Below, one piece after another: positions 47,616 to 56,511 of a stretch of DNA of 64,000 nucleotides. The position numbers were made by a program, and so were the translations under genes. Each line of letters begins with the position of its first letter. Positions within the stretch are counted from its first letter, which is position 1. The DNA comes from Alphaproteobacteria bacterium (GTDB lineage: Bacteria; Pseudomonadota; Alphaproteobacteria; Micropepsales; Micropepsaceae): assembly GCA_024236055.1 (NCBI GenBank), contig JACKLF010000003.1, forward strand, positions 62,001-126,000, written 5' to 3'. The notes under the pieces are model-generated. The model worked only from the letters and a program-made list of their open reading frames with translations. It was not told the DNA's origin and made no database searches.

Positions 47616-49774
47616 GCGGCAAATCCGTCGACAAGCTGACCGCCAGCGAGGCGGCGAAGGAACTGGAACGCCTGGCGCGCGAAATCGCCGAACACGACCG
47701 GCATTATTACCTGCAGGACGCGCCGGTCGTCTCAGACGCTGACTATGACGCGCTGCGCCGGCGCAATGCCGAGATTGAGGCGCGCTTCCCCGACCTGGTG
47801 CGCGCGGATTCGCCTTCGCACCGGGTGGGGGCGCAGCCGTCCGAGAAATTCGCCAAGGTCCGGCACGCCATTCCCATGCTGTCGCTGGACAATGCCTTCA
47901 GCGACGAGGATGTGGCCGAGTTTCTGGGCCGGGTGCGCCGTTTCCTGGGCCTTGGCGCGGAAGAAGACGTTGCGGTGATGGCCGAGCCCAAGATCGACGG
48001 GCTGTCGGCTTCGTTGCGCTATGAGGACGGCGTGCTGGTGCAGGGCGCCACGCGCGGCGACGGCACCGAAGGCGAGGACATCACCGCCAACCTGCGCACG
48101 ATTGCCGACATTCCGCTGCGCCTGTCGGGCAACCCGCCCAGGGTGCTGGAAGTGCGCGGCGAGGTCTATATGACCCACAAGGCCTTTGCGGCGCTGAACA
48201 GGCGCCAGGAAAAGGACGGCAAGCCGGTTTACGCCAATCCGCGCAATTCCGCCGCCGGGTCGGTGCGCCAGCTTGATCCCAGAATTACCGCTTCCCGCGC
48301 GCTGAACTTCTTCGCCTATGCCTGGGGTGAGATCAGCGAGATGCCGTCCGACAGCCAGCACGGCATGCTGAAAAAATTCGAAAGCTATGGCTTCATCGTC
48401 AATCCGCTGGTGCGCCGCTGCGAGACGCTGGATGCGGTGCTGAAATTCTACCGCGGCATCGAAGCGCGCCGCGCGAAGCTGGGCTATGACATCGACGGGG
48501 TGGTCTACAAGGTGGACAGCCTGGCGCTGCAGGAGCGGCTGGGGTTTGTTTCCCGCTCGCCCCGTTGGGCCATTGCCCACAAATTTCCCGCCGAGCAGGC
48601 CGAAACGGTGATCGAGGCCATCGAGATTCAGGTCGGCCGCACCGGCAAGCTGGCGCCGGTGGCGCGGCTGAAGCCGGTCACGGTGGGCGGGGTGGTGGTG
48701 TCCAACGCCACGCTGCACAATGAGGACGAGATCGCCCGGCTGGACGCGCGGGTTGGCGACACGGTGGTGATCCAGCGCGCGGGCGATGTGATCCCGCAGA
48801 TTTTGCGCGTGATCCCGGAAAAGCGGCCCAAGGCCAGCAAGCCCTACAAATTCCCCCATACCTGTCCCATCTGCGGCAGCCATGCGGTGCGCGAGGTGGA
48901 CGAGAAGACCGGCAAGGAAGATGTCGACCGGCGCTGTACCGGCGGTCTGATCTGTGATGCCCAGACGGTGGAACGGCTGAAATACTTTGTCGCGCGCGAC
49001 GCCTTCGACATCGAGGGTCTGGGCGGCACGCTGATCGAACTGTTCCACGAACAGGGCCTGCTGAAAGAGCCCGCCGACATTTTCGCCCTGACCGAAAAGC
49101 CCAGGAAGGTCGCCGAGGTTCTGGCCGAACATCGCGCCCGCCTGTCGGAGGAGCGCCGCGCGGCGGAAGGCAAGGAGCCGGTCAAGACCAAGACCAAGGC
49201 CAAGAAGAAGGACGAAGGCGAGGGCAAGCAGGTCGAGAACCTGATGACCGCCATCGAAGCGCGCCGCACCATCGGCCTGGACCGGCTGATCAACGCGCTG
49301 GGCATTCGCCATGTCGGCGAAACCACCGCCCGGCTGCTGGCGCGGCACTATCGCAGCCTGGATGCCTTCCTGTCCGGCATGAAGTCCGAAACGGTGAAGG
49401 AAGATCTGGAAAGCATCGAGGGCATCGGCGGGGTGGTGGCCGAGGCAATCTTCGATTTCTTCGACGAGCCGCACAATGTGAAGGCGCTGGACCGTCTTCT
49501 GAAATGGCTGACCGTGACCGACATGGCCGCGCCGGCCAAATCCTCGCCCGTCTCGGGCAAGACGGTGGTGTTCACCGGCACGCTGGAAAAGATGACCCGC
49601 CAGGAAGCCAAGGCGCGGGCCGAAAGCCTGGGCGCCAAAGTGTCGGGATCGGTTTCGGCCAAGACCGATATCGTGGTGGCCGGGCCGGGCGCGGGCTCCA
49701 AGCTGAAGGACGCGCAGAAGCACAATGTCCAGGTGCTGGACGAAGACGGCTGGCTGAAACTGATTGGCGGCTGA
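47612..49774 (+). CDS. ligA: NAD-dependent DNA ligase LigA
   Basis: The protein has 720 residues. It has an N-terminal NAD-binding Ia domain (HDRHYYLQDAPVVSDADYDALRR), an adenylation domain with catalytic lysine in AEPKIDGLSASLRYEDG, an OB fold, and zinc-finger cysteines (CPIC, CTGGLIC). Helix-hairpin-helix repeats and a C-terminal BRCT domain (SGKTVVFTGTLEKMTRQEAKARAESLGAKV) follow. A charged insert of about 40 residues, ending in a lysine-rich run (KTKTKAKKKDEGEGK), sits between the zinc finger and the HhH region; similar inserts occur in other alphaproteobacterial ligases. It is the last gene of the bamD-recN-ligA series. Confidence 0.95.
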   Translation: MSGKSVDKLTASEAAKELERLAREIAEHDRHYYLQDAPVVSDADYDALRRRNAEIEARFPDLVRADSPSHRVGAQPSEKFAKVRHAIPMLSLDNAFSDEDVAEFLGRVRRFLGLGAEEDVAVMAEPKIDGLSASLRYEDGVLVQGATRGDGTEGEDITANLRTIADIPLRLSGNPPRVLEVRGEVYMTHKAFAALNRRQEKDGKPVYANPRNSAAGSVRQLDPRITASRALNFFAYAWGEISEMPSDSQHGMLKKFESYGFIVNPLVRRCETLDAVLKFYRGIEARRAKLGYDIDGVVYKVDSLALQERLGFVSRSPRWAIAHKFPAEQAETVIEAIEIQVGRTGKLAPVARLKPVTVGGVVVSNATLHNEDEIARLDARVGDTVVIQRAGDVIPQILRVIPEKRPKASKPYKFPHTCPICGSHAVREVDEKTGKEDVDRRCTGGLICDAQTVERLKYFVARDAFDIEGLGGTLIELFHEQGLLKEPADIFALTEKPRKVAEVLAEHRARLSEERRAAEGKEPVKTKTKAKKKDEGEGKQVENLMTAIEARRTIGLDRLINALGIRHVGETTARLLARHYRSLDAFLSGMKSETVKEDLESIEGIGGVVAEAIFDFFDEPHNVKALDRLLKWLTVTDMAAPAKSSPVSGKTVVFTGTLEKMTRQEAKARAESLGAKVSGSVSAKTDIVVAGPGAGSKLKDAQKHNVQVLDEDGWLKLIGG

Positions 49775-49784
49775 AACGCGGGTA

Positions 49785-49810
49785 GTCCGGCAGGCGGGGG
49801 CCTGCCGGAC
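49785..49810 (+). terminator. hairpin after ligA
   Basis: GTCCGGCAGG (49785-49794), loop CGGGGG, CCTGCCGGAC (49801-49810). The 10-bp stem is perfect, 10 bases after the ligA stop. No T-run follows, so it may protect the 3' end or need Rho. Confidence 0.55.
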
Positions 49811-49889
49811 CATCCCCGGCGGGGGGTGCGGCAGGGGTCTGGTCTCACATGCCGCGTATGGATACCAGCATGCCCGGCATCCGCCCGCC

Positions 49890-49903
49890 TTGATCCGGAT
49901 CAA
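49890..49903. promoter_or_regulatory. perfect FNR/FixK-type palindrome
   Basis: TTGAT, four bases (CCGG), ATCAA: an exact match to the FNR/ANR/FixK half-site consensus, inside a 16-bp palindrome (49889-49904). It lies between two convergent 3' ends (ligA and the aminopeptidase P gene), so no start codon is an obvious target. It could be fortuitous. Confidence 0.4.
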
Positions 49904-49920
49904 GCCGGGTAGATTTCGGG

Positions 49921-51744
49921 TCAGACCGGCTGGGTGGCCTTTTCCAGCCAGGCGCGGGTTTGCGCGTCATCCAGCAGATGGGCGAGCGTCGCATGGACCC
50001 GCGCGTGATAGGCGTTCAGCCAGGCGCGCTCGCTTTCGGTCAGAAGCTTCGGCTCGATCAGATTGCGGTCGATGGGCGCCAGGGTGATGGTCTCGAAGCC
50101 CATCATCGGCCGCTCGCCGCCCGGCGGCGTTTGCGGCTGCGTCACCACCACCAGGTTTTCGATGCGAATGCCGAAGGCCCCGGCCTTGTAGAAGCCGGGC
50201 TCGTTGGAACAGACCATGCCGGGCTTCAAGGGTTGCATCACCGGCTTCTTGGAGATGTTCTGCGGCCCTTCATGCACCGACAGGTAGGAGCCCACGCCAT
50301 GGCCGGTGCCATGGTCGTAATCCAGCCCCGCTTCCCACAGCGGGCGGCGGGCGAAACTGTCCAGCTGCATGCCGATGGTGCCTTCGGGGAAATGCGCGGT
50401 GGCCAGCGCGATATGGCCTTTCAGCACCCGGGTGAAGCGGTCGCGCATTTCGTCCGTCGCCTGGCCCACCATCAGCGTGCGGGTGATGTCGGTGGTGCCG
50501 TCGGGATATTGCGCGCCCGAATCCACCAGATACATCTCGTTTCGCCCGATCACCCGGTTGGTGCTGCGGGTGACGCGGTAATGCACGATGGCGCCGTTGC
50601 TGCCCGCGCCGGAAATCGTGTCGAAGGACACATCCGACAGGCAGCCTGTGGCGCGGCGGAAATCCTCCAGCGTCTGCGCCGCCTCGATCTCGGTCAGATC
50701 GCCGGCGGCGGCATTGGCCTCGAACCAGCACAAAAAGCGCGCCATCGCCACCCCGTCGCGGATATGGGCCTTGCGCATGCCCTCGATTTCCAGCGGGTTC
50801 TTGCACGCCTTGGGCAACTGGCACGGATCGGGCGCGGGGCGGATGCGCGCGCCCGCCGCCTTCAGCCGGTCGAAGATCGCCGCCGCCGCGGTGGCCGGGT
50901 CGGCCAGCACGGTCTTGCCCTTCATCGCGTCCAGCGCGGCGGGGAACTGATCGGGGCTGTGCAACTGCACCGAATTGCCCAGATGGGCGATCAGTTCGGG
51001 CGTGCGCTTGGCCGGGTCCAGGAACAGGTCGGCGCTGCCGTCATCGTGCAGCATGGCGAAGGCCAGGGTGAAGGGCGTGTGCGGCACGTCATGGCCGCGC
51101 ATGTTCAACAGCCAGCAGACGGAATCGGCCAGGGTGATGACGGCGGCATCGGCGCCCGCCTTTTTCAGCGTGTCGGCCAGTTCCAGCCGCTTGGCCTGGC
51201 TTTTCACGCCCGCAAGATTCAGCGCATGGGGCATGGCGGGCGTCACCGGCGGGCCGGGCTGGTCGGTCCATACCGCGTCGATGGGATTGGTTTCGCACGG
51301 CACCAGCGTGCCGCCGGCCTTTTCGGCGGCGGCTTTCAGATGCATCACGCCATGCTGGGTGTGCAGCCAGGGATCGTAGCCCAGCCTGCAACCACTCGGC
51401 AGATTGCCCGGAATCCAGCCCTGCGGGCCCTCGGCCACCAGGTCGCGCGGCTCGAACAGCGACGTGTCGGTCTGGGCGCGCACCTGCAACGTATAGCGGC
51501 CATCGACGAAGACGGCGGCCTTGTCCATCAGCACCACCCCGGCCCCCGCCGACCCGGTAAAGGCGGTCAGCCAGGCCAGCCGTTCGGCGCGCGGCGGCAG
51601 GTACTCGCCCATATGCTCGTCGCTGTGGGGCACCACGAACCCGTCCAGCCCGCGTGCTTTCAGTTCGGCGCGCAGGGCGGCAAGGCGCGGCGCGCAGGTG
51701 GCGGCATCGGACTGGTCGTCATAACTCTGAAAGGGCTGATCCAT
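49921..51744 (-). CDS. M24B aminopeptidase P family metallopeptidase
   Basis: The protein has 607 residues, the long three-domain form: two creatinase-like N-terminal domains (LRAELKARGLDGFVVPHSDEHMGEY...), a pita-bread catalytic domain and a short C-terminal domain. The dinuclear metal ligands are visible: aspartates in LVDSGAQYPDGTTDITR, histidine in GHGVGSYLSVHEGP, and glutamates in CSNEPGFYK and IRIENLVVV. It removes the N-terminal residue before proline, in the cytoplasm. It is the last gene of a minus-strand run (RHH, GST, DUF4169, uvrD/pcrA, prmA). Confidence 0.9.
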   Translation of the reverse strand: MDQPFQSYDDQSDAATCAPRLAALRAELKARGLDGFVVPHSDEHMGEYLPPRAERLAWLTAFTGSAGAGVVLMDKAAVFVDGRYTLQVRAQTDTSLFEPRDLVAEGPQGWIPGNLPSGCRLGYDPWLHTQHGVMHLKAAAEKAGGTLVPCETNPIDAVWTDQPGPPVTPAMPHALNLAGVKSQAKRLELADTLKKAGADAAVITLADSVCWLLNMRGHDVPHTPFTLAFAMLHDDGSADLFLDPAKRTPELIAHLGNSVQLHSPDQFPAALDAMKGKTVLADPATAAAAIFDRLKAAGARIRPAPDPCQLPKACKNPLEIEGMRKAHIRDGVAMARFLCWFEANAAAGDLTEIEAAQTLEDFRRATGCLSDVSFDTISGAGSNGAIVHYRVTRSTNRVIGRNEMYLVDSGAQYPDGTTDITRTLMVGQATDEMRDRFTRVLKGHIALATAHFPEGTIGMQLDSFARRPLWEAGLDYDHGTGHGVGSYLSVHEGPQNISKKPVMQPLKPGMVCSNEPGFYKAGAFGIRIENLVVVTQPQTPPGGERPMMGFETITLAPIDRNLIEPKLLTESERAWLNAYHARVHATLAHLLDDAQTRAWLEKATQPV

Positions 51745-51789
51745 GGGGCTTTTCCGGGGGAAGGGTGCCCGGCAAACCTAGACCCTGGA

Positions 51790-52638
51790 TCAGGGCTTTG
51801 CCAGCACCAGGGCGCTCCACGGGCCCATCCGGCGCCGTTCCAGGAACCGCAAGGGGCGATAGAAGCTGGTGACCAGATTTTCCTGGTTCCTGAGCAGTCC
51901 CGACAGGATCAGCATGCCGCCCGGCGCCAGCGCGCGGCAGATGGACGGCGCCAGCCGGGTCAGCGGCCCGGCCAGGATATTGGCCACGATCAGGTCATAG
52001 GGGGCGTGGGACGCCAGCAGCGGATTGTCCAGCCCGTCGGCCGTCACCCCGCGCACATAGGGGCCCACGCCATTGGCGCGGGCATTCTCATAGGTGATCT
52101 GCACCGCCACCGGATCGATGTCGGATGCCAGCACCGGCCGCCGCCACAGCTTGACCGCGCCGATCGCCAAAAGCCCGGTGCCGGTCCCTAAGTCCAGCAC
52201 ATTGGTGAAGCGGCGCTGCTTGGCCAGGTCCGACAGCACGCCCAGGCACAAAGCGGTGGTTTCGTGATGGCCGGTGCCGAAGGCCATGCCCGCCTCGATC
52301 CGCATGGGGATCACGCCATGGGGCACGGTGCCCGCATCATGGGCGCCATAGACGAAGAAGCGCCCGGCGCGCACGGGGGGCAGGCCCTCCTGCGAAAGCT
52401 TGATCCAGTCCTGATCGGGCAGGGGCTCCACCGTGATGGCGCGCCCGGCCAGGCGCGACAGGAAGGCGGCATCGGGCGGTTCGGTGTAAAGCGCCTCGAC
52501 CACCGCATTGTCGGTGAAGGGCTCCTCGGCGATCAGCACGGCCTGGGCGCTGCCTTCCAGCTCCAGGACCGAGGCTGTGTCGGCAGCGTCGGCTTTCGAC
52601 AGCGCGACGGAGGCTTTCCAGAGGGGCGGATTGGTCAT
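51790..52638 (-). CDS. prmA: ribosomal protein L11 methyltransferase PrmA
   Basis: The protein has 282 residues. PrmA tri-methylates lysines and the N-terminus of ribosomal protein L11. The N-terminal substrate domain is followed by a linker and the SAM domain, with FGTGHHETTALCLGVL, VLDLGTGTGLLAIGAVKL, ASDIDPVAVQITYENARANGV and the NPPY-like YDLIVANILAGPL. Eleven bases separate it from the upstream helicase gene, with the aminopeptidase P gene downstream. Confidence 0.9.
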   Translation of the reverse strand: MTNPPLWKASVALSKADAADTASVLELEGSAQAVLIAEEPFTDNAVVEALYTEPPDAAFLSRLAGRAITVEPLPDQDWIKLSQEGLPPVRAGRFFVYGAHDAGTVPHGVIPMRIEAGMAFGTGHHETTALCLGVLSDLAKQRRFTNVLDLGTGTGLLAIGAVKLWRRPVLASDIDPVAVQITYENARANGVGPYVRGVTADGLDNPLLASHAPYDLIVANILAGPLTRLAPSICRALAPGGMLILSGLLRNQENLVTSFYRPLRFLERRRMGPWSALVLAKP

Positions 52639-52649
52639 GGTCGCGGTTG

Positions 52650-54977
52650 TTAAGCCCGCTGCACGAACTGGTCAATCACCCGCTTCTCGCCCGCCTTGTC
52701 GAATTCCACCGTCAGCTTGTTGCCCTCCACGTATCGCACCCGGCCATAGCCGAACTTCTGGTGGAAGATGCGGTCGCCGCGCGCATACTGCGAGGCGGTG
52801 GGGTCTGACGTCTGGACGCTCCAGGCCTGGGCCTCGATGGTGGGCGGGCGGGTGCGCACTTGGCCCTGGGCGGCGCGGTTCGCCTGCGCCCGCTTCCAGC
52901 CTGGCGAGTCATAGGTGCTGCCGAATTCCTGCGCCCCGGCATTGTCGCGGAAACCGGCATAGCCGCCGTAGAACCCCTCATCCATCACCATCTCGATATG
53001 GCTTTCGGGAATTTCCTTGATGAAGCGCGACGGCAGCGCGCTTTGCCACGACCCATGCACGCGGCGGTTGGCGGCAAAAGACACCATCGCGCGCTTCTTC
53101 GCCCGCGTCAGGCCGACATAGGCCAGGCGGCGTTCCTCCTCCAGCCCCGCCAGCCCGCTCTCGTCCATGGTGCGCTGGGAAGGAAACAACCCTTCCTCCC
53201 AGCCGGGCAGGAACACCGTGTCGAACTCCAGTCCCTTGGCGGCATGCAGCGTCATCAGGTTGATGCGGTCGCCCGATTCATCCTGGGCGATTTCCATCAC
53301 CAGCGACACATGCTCCAGGAACGCGGCCAGGCTTTCAAAGCCTTCCATGGAGCGGACGAATTCCTTCAGATTGTCCAGCCGGCCCGGCGCTTCCGCCGAC
53401 TTGTCGGCTTTCAGCATGTCGGTATAGCCGCTTTCGTCCAGCACCATCTCGGCCAGTTCGGTATGGGGCAGGATGCGCGCCGTTTCGCTCCAGCGCGCGA
53501 AGTTGGCGGCCAGTTCGGCCAGCGCCTTGCGCGCCTTGGGCGGCAGCTCATCCGTCTCCACGATCTCGCGCGCCGCCGCCAGCAGCGGCAGGGTGCGTGC
53601 GCGGGCGAAATTGTGCAGCGTCGCCACGCTGGCATCGCCGATGCCGCGCTTGGGCTTGTTGACGATGCGCTCGAACGCCAGGTCGTCATCGCCCTGGGCG
53701 ATCAGCCGCATATAGGCCATGGCGTCGCGAATTTCCTGGCGCTCGTAAAAGCGCGGGCCGCCGATGACGCGATAGGGCAGGCCCAGGGAAATGAAACGGT
53801 CTTCGAATTCGCGCATCTGGAAGGACGCGCGCACCAGCACCGCCATCTGCGACCAGGGCTGGTCCTGGCGGTGGAGGTTCTCGGCTTCCGAAGCGACGCC
53901 GCGCGCTTCCTCCTCCGCATCCCACACGCCCTGCACGCGGATTTTCTCGCCCGGATCGCCTTCGGTCCACAGCGTCTTGCCCAGCCGGCCCTGGTTGGCG
54001 GCGATCAGGCCCGAGGCGGCGCCCAGAATGGCCGATGTGCTGCGATAGTTGCGTTCCAGCCGGATGACGCGCGCGCCGGGGAAGTCGCGTTCGAAACGCA
54101 GGATGTTTTCCACTTCCGCGCCGCGCCAGCCATAGATCGACTGGTCGTCATCGCCCACCACGCAGATATTCGCTTGCCTGTTGGCCAGCAGTTTCAGCCA
54201 CAGATACTGGACGACATTGGTGTCCTGATACTCGTCCACCAGCATGTAGCGGAAGCGGTCGCGGTAATCCTCCAGAATGTCCGGGTTGGTCTTCAGGATG
54301 TGCAGAGTTTCCAGCAGCAGGTCGCCGAAGTCCGCCGCGTTCAGCGCCTTCAGCCGGTCCTGATATTGGCGATAGAGCGACTTGCCCTTGCCGAAGGCAT
54401 AGCCGCCGGCTTCGCCCTCGCTGACATCTTCCGGGCGCATGCCGCGGTTCTTCCAGCCATCGATCATCGACGCCAGGGTGCGGGCGGGCCAGCGCTTTTC
54501 GTCGATGCCTTCGGCAGAGATCAGCTGCTTCATCAGGCGCAGCTGGTCGTCGGTGTCCAGGATGGTGAAGTTGGATTTCAGCCCCGCCAGTTCGGCATGA
54601 CGGCGCAGCATGCGCGCGGCGATGGAGTGGAAGGTGCCCAGCCACTGCATGCCTTCGACCACGCCGCCGATCAGCGCGCCGATGCGCTCTTTCATCTCGC
54701 GCGCGGCCTTGTTGGTGAAGGTCACGCACAGGATCTGGCCGGGCCAGGCCCGCCGCGTCGCCAGAATGTGCGCCAGCCGCGTGGTCAGCACGCGGGTCTT
54801 GCCGGTGCCCGCGCCCGCCAGCACCAGCACCGGGCCGTCGGTGGCTTCGACCGCGGCGCGCTGCTCGGGGTTCAGGCCGGCCAGATAGGGCGGCTCACGC
54901 GAAACCGGCATGGTCTGCGGCGCCTCGGAAAAGGCCGCATCCAGCGGGTCGGACCAGCGGTCTCCATAACCGCTCAT
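52650..54977 (-). CDS. superfamily I DNA helicase UvrD/PcrA
   Basis: The protein has 775 residues. All SF1A helicase motifs are present: GLNPEQRAAVEATDGPVLVLAGAGTGKTRVLTTRLAHIL (Q motif and Walker A), FTNKAAREMKERI (Ia), GTFHSIAARMLR, LVDEYQDTNVVQY (II), VVGDDDQSIYGWRGAE (III), LERNYRS (IV), LMTLHAAKGLEFDTVFLPGWEEGLFP (V) and EEERRLAYVGLTRAKK (VI). A C-terminal PcrA/UvrD-type RNA-polymerase-binding Tudor-like segment is seen (FHQKFGYGRVRYVEGNKLTVEF). It acts in excision and mismatch repair and in replication restart. Confidence 0.94.
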   Translation of the reverse strand: MSGYGDRWSDPLDAAFSEAPQTMPVSREPPYLAGLNPEQRAAVEATDGPVLVLAGAGTGKTRVLTTRLAHILATRRAWPGQILCVTFTNKAAREMKERIGALIGGVVEGMQWLGTFHSIAARMLRRHAELAGLKSNFTILDTDDQLRLMKQLISAEGIDEKRWPARTLASMIDGWKNRGMRPEDVSEGEAGGYAFGKGKSLYRQYQDRLKALNAADFGDLLLETLHILKTNPDILEDYRDRFRYMLVDEYQDTNVVQYLWLKLLANRQANICVVGDDDQSIYGWRGAEVENILRFERDFPGARVIRLERNYRSTSAILGAASGLIAANQGRLGKTLWTEGDPGEKIRVQGVWDAEEEARGVASEAENLHRQDQPWSQMAVLVRASFQMREFEDRFISLGLPYRVIGGPRFYERQEIRDAMAYMRLIAQGDDDLAFERIVNKPKRGIGDASVATLHNFARARTLPLLAAAREIVETDELPPKARKALAELAANFARWSETARILPHTELAEMVLDESGYTDMLKADKSAEAPGRLDNLKEFVRSMEGFESLAAFLEHVSLVMEIAQDESGDRINLMTLHAAKGLEFDTVFLPGWEEGLFPSQRTMDESGLAGLEEERRLAYVGLTRAKKRAMVSFAANRRVHGSWQSALPSRFIKEIPESHIEMVMDEGFYGGYAGFRDNAGAQEFGSTYDSPGWKRAQANRAAQGQVRTRPPTIEAQAWSVQTSDPTASQYARGDRIFHQKFGYGRVRYVEGNKLTVEFDKAGEKRVIDQFVQRA

Positions 54978-55040
54978 TGGAAGGCTCGGGAATCTGGGAA
55001 CATGAGAACGATATTAGAACGCGGGAGGCCGAAATCCCAC

Positions 55041-55232
55041 CTATTTATCGTCCAGATCGTCGTCCAGCCTGTGGCCTTCGGTCCGGCTGTCGGCCTGCTG
55101 CCGCCGTGCCTGTTCCAGCTTGCGCGCCGCCTTGGGCGTGCCATGCAGGACGCGGTTTGCCGCAGCGGTTTTTTCCTTTTCGGCGCGGGCCCTGTTCTTG
55201 CGGGCCTGGCGCAGGTTCACGATCTCGGCCAT
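55041..55232 (-). CDS. DUF4169 family small basic protein
   Basis: The protein has 63 residues, highly charged and mostly helical: MAEIVNLRQARKNRARAEKEK, then AAANRVLHGTPKAARKLEQARRQ and an acidic tail (DDDLDDK). This is the DUF4169 pattern, a short protein found near fumC and RHH-domain genes in alphaproteobacteria. Function unknown. It lies 13 bp after the GST gene and 63 bp before the helicase gene. Confidence 0.8.
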   Translation of the reverse strand: MAEIVNLRQARKNRARAEKEKTAAANRVLHGTPKAARKLEQARRQQADSRTEGHRLDDDLDDK

Positions 55233-55245
55233 CAGGCGTTTCCCC

Positions 55246-55830
55246 TCACGCCATCATCTTCGCAAAGGCCGGGCGGGCCGCCAGGCGGGCGCAATAGTCC
55301 TTCACCACGTCCGTCTCGGTCATCATGCCGAACTTGGTCATGTAGAAGACCCCACCGCCCACCAGAATGTCGGCGGCCGAAAAATCCTCGCCCAGGAACC
55401 AGCGGTTCTTCGCCAGATGGTCGTTGATCACCTGTTCCACTTCCCCGGGCGTGCCCCATCCCATCGCGCCATAGACATGGGGGATGGCGAAGCGCCGTTC
55501 CAGGAAGGCGGGCTCCATGACGCCGGGGCGATAGAACAGCCAGGACAGATATTCGCCGCGCTTGGGTTCGCCCGGCAGCGGGCCCATCCTGGCGGCGGGA
55601 AACTTGTCGGTCAGATACAGCGCGATCGCGCCGCTTTCGAAAATCACCTGCCCGTCATCGATCAGCGCGGGCACCTTGCCGTGCGGGTGCGGATTGCTCG
55701 GATCGCGCGCGCCCGAACCGTCGGCGGCCTTCAGCGTCACGGCACGCGTTTCATAGGGAACGCCCAGCTCCTCCAGCAGCCAGACGATGCTGCCCGAGCG
55801 GGTCTGCGGTTTGTGGATCAGTGTCAGCAT
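55246..55830 (-). CDS. glutathione S-transferase family protein
   Basis: The protein has 194 residues from the ATG at 55830. The N-terminal thioredoxin-like domain has the serine region HKPQTRSGSIVWLLEELGVPYE and the cis-proline/SNAIL-like HGKVPALIDDGQVIFESGAIALYLTDKF. The C-terminal helical domain contains FLGEDFSAADILVGGG, the usual N-capping box. Upstream in-frame sequence belongs to the overlapping small RHH gene, so the later ATG is right. The gap to that gene is 10 bp. Substrate unknown. Confidence 0.88.
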   Translation of the reverse strand: MLTLIHKPQTRSGSIVWLLEELGVPYETRAVTLKAADGSGARDPSNPHPHGKVPALIDDGQVIFESGAIALYLTDKFPAARMGPLPGEPKRGEYLSWLFYRPGVMEPAFLERRFAIPHVYGAMGWGTPGEVEQVINDHLAKNRWFLGEDFSAADILVGGGVFYMTKFGMMTETDVVKDYCARLAARPAFAKMMA

Positions 55831-55840
55831 GGCGGCCGAA

Positions 55841-56053
55841 CTATGACGGCATCGCCCCATTTGCGGCAAGAGCATGCAGCCGCAGCGCACTGGCCAGGGG
55901 GCGGGCGCCCCGCCCTGTGTCGATTTCGTCCACAAGCGCGGCCAGGGCAATGCCGCGTGCGCGGGCAGATTGCTGCAATACCGCCCAGAATTCCGGTTCC
56001 AGCGCGACGGATGTGCGGTGACCCGACAAAGTGAAGGATTTTTTGGCCAGCAT
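55841..56053 (-). CDS. ribbon-helix-helix domain protein (RHH_4-like)
   Basis: The protein has 70 residues. KKSFTLSGHRTSVALEPEFWAVLQQSARARGIALAALVDEIDTGRGARPLASALRLHAL fits the small alphaproteobacterial RHH family: a beta-strand with the GHRTSV core, then two helices. It should be a dimeric DNA-binding protein; the target is unknown. It is probably the first gene of the minus-strand run leading to GST and DUF4169. Confidence 0.78.
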   Translation of the reverse strand: MLAKKSFTLSGHRTSVALEPEFWAVLQQSARARGIALAALVDEIDTGRGARPLASALRLHALAANGAMPS

Positions 56054-56135
56054 GGGGAACAGGGCGGGCCCGCCGCCGGTTTCCTTTTGGAGACAATTGA
56101 GGGAGACAGCCTAACCCACCGGCTGTATCGATCAA

Positions 56136-56504
56136 ATGCGCTTCATGATGGCAATGCCGCTGGTTCTTCTGCCGCTGCTGGGCACCGCCGCCCAGGCCGC
56201 GCCTTCTTCGCGGATGGACACCATGTGCGAGGCGACCATGACCGCCCTGGCCGACAATGCCCGCGCCCACGGCCAGCCCAGCGCCGCGCTGAGCAAGGTG
56301 GCCTATGCCGCCCATGCCTCCTGGCTGCGTTCGCATCCCGATGCGGATGCCGGCGTCTATCGCACCGCCCAGAAGGTGCGCGCTGCCTCGATCCGCCAGG
56401 CGATGCATGACGGGCGCATCACCCTGGCTGACACGATGAGCCGGATGGTCGCCTGCCATACCCGCTATGAGGGCGCCAACCAGATGGTGGCTTCGCTGGA
56501 CTAG
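56136..56504 (+). CDS. small secreted hypothetical protein
   Basis: The protein has 122 residues. A signal peptide (MRFMMAMPLVLLPLLGTAAQA, cleavage near residue 22) leads into a helical domain of about 95 residues with two cysteines (in DTMCEATMTAL and RMVACHTRYEG), possibly a disulfide. I recognise no family. It is the only plus-strand gene in a 10-kb minus-strand block. Upstream, GGAAC at 56056 with GGTT after 17 bases is a weak match to an EcfG promoter. Its stop lies 7 bp from the convergent SpeE-like stop. Confidence 0.65.
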   Translation: MRFMMAMPLVLLPLLGTAAQAAPSSRMDTMCEATMTALADNARAHGQPSAALSKVAYAAHASWLRSHPDADAGVYRTAQKVRAASIRQAMHDGRITLADTMSRMVACHTRYEGANQMVASLD

Positions 56505-56511
56505 GGCTGGA

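Noticed and set aside
47732..49903. Minus-strand frame of 723 codons
   Set aside because: Entirely antisense to ligA; no motif, no start signal.
49960..52191. Plus-strand frame of 743 codons
   Set aside because: Antisense to the aminopeptidase P and prmA genes, both with intact catalytic motifs.
52860..55427. Plus-strand frame of 855 codons
   Set aside because: Antisense to the UvrD/PcrA gene and neighbours; a GC-rich shadow.
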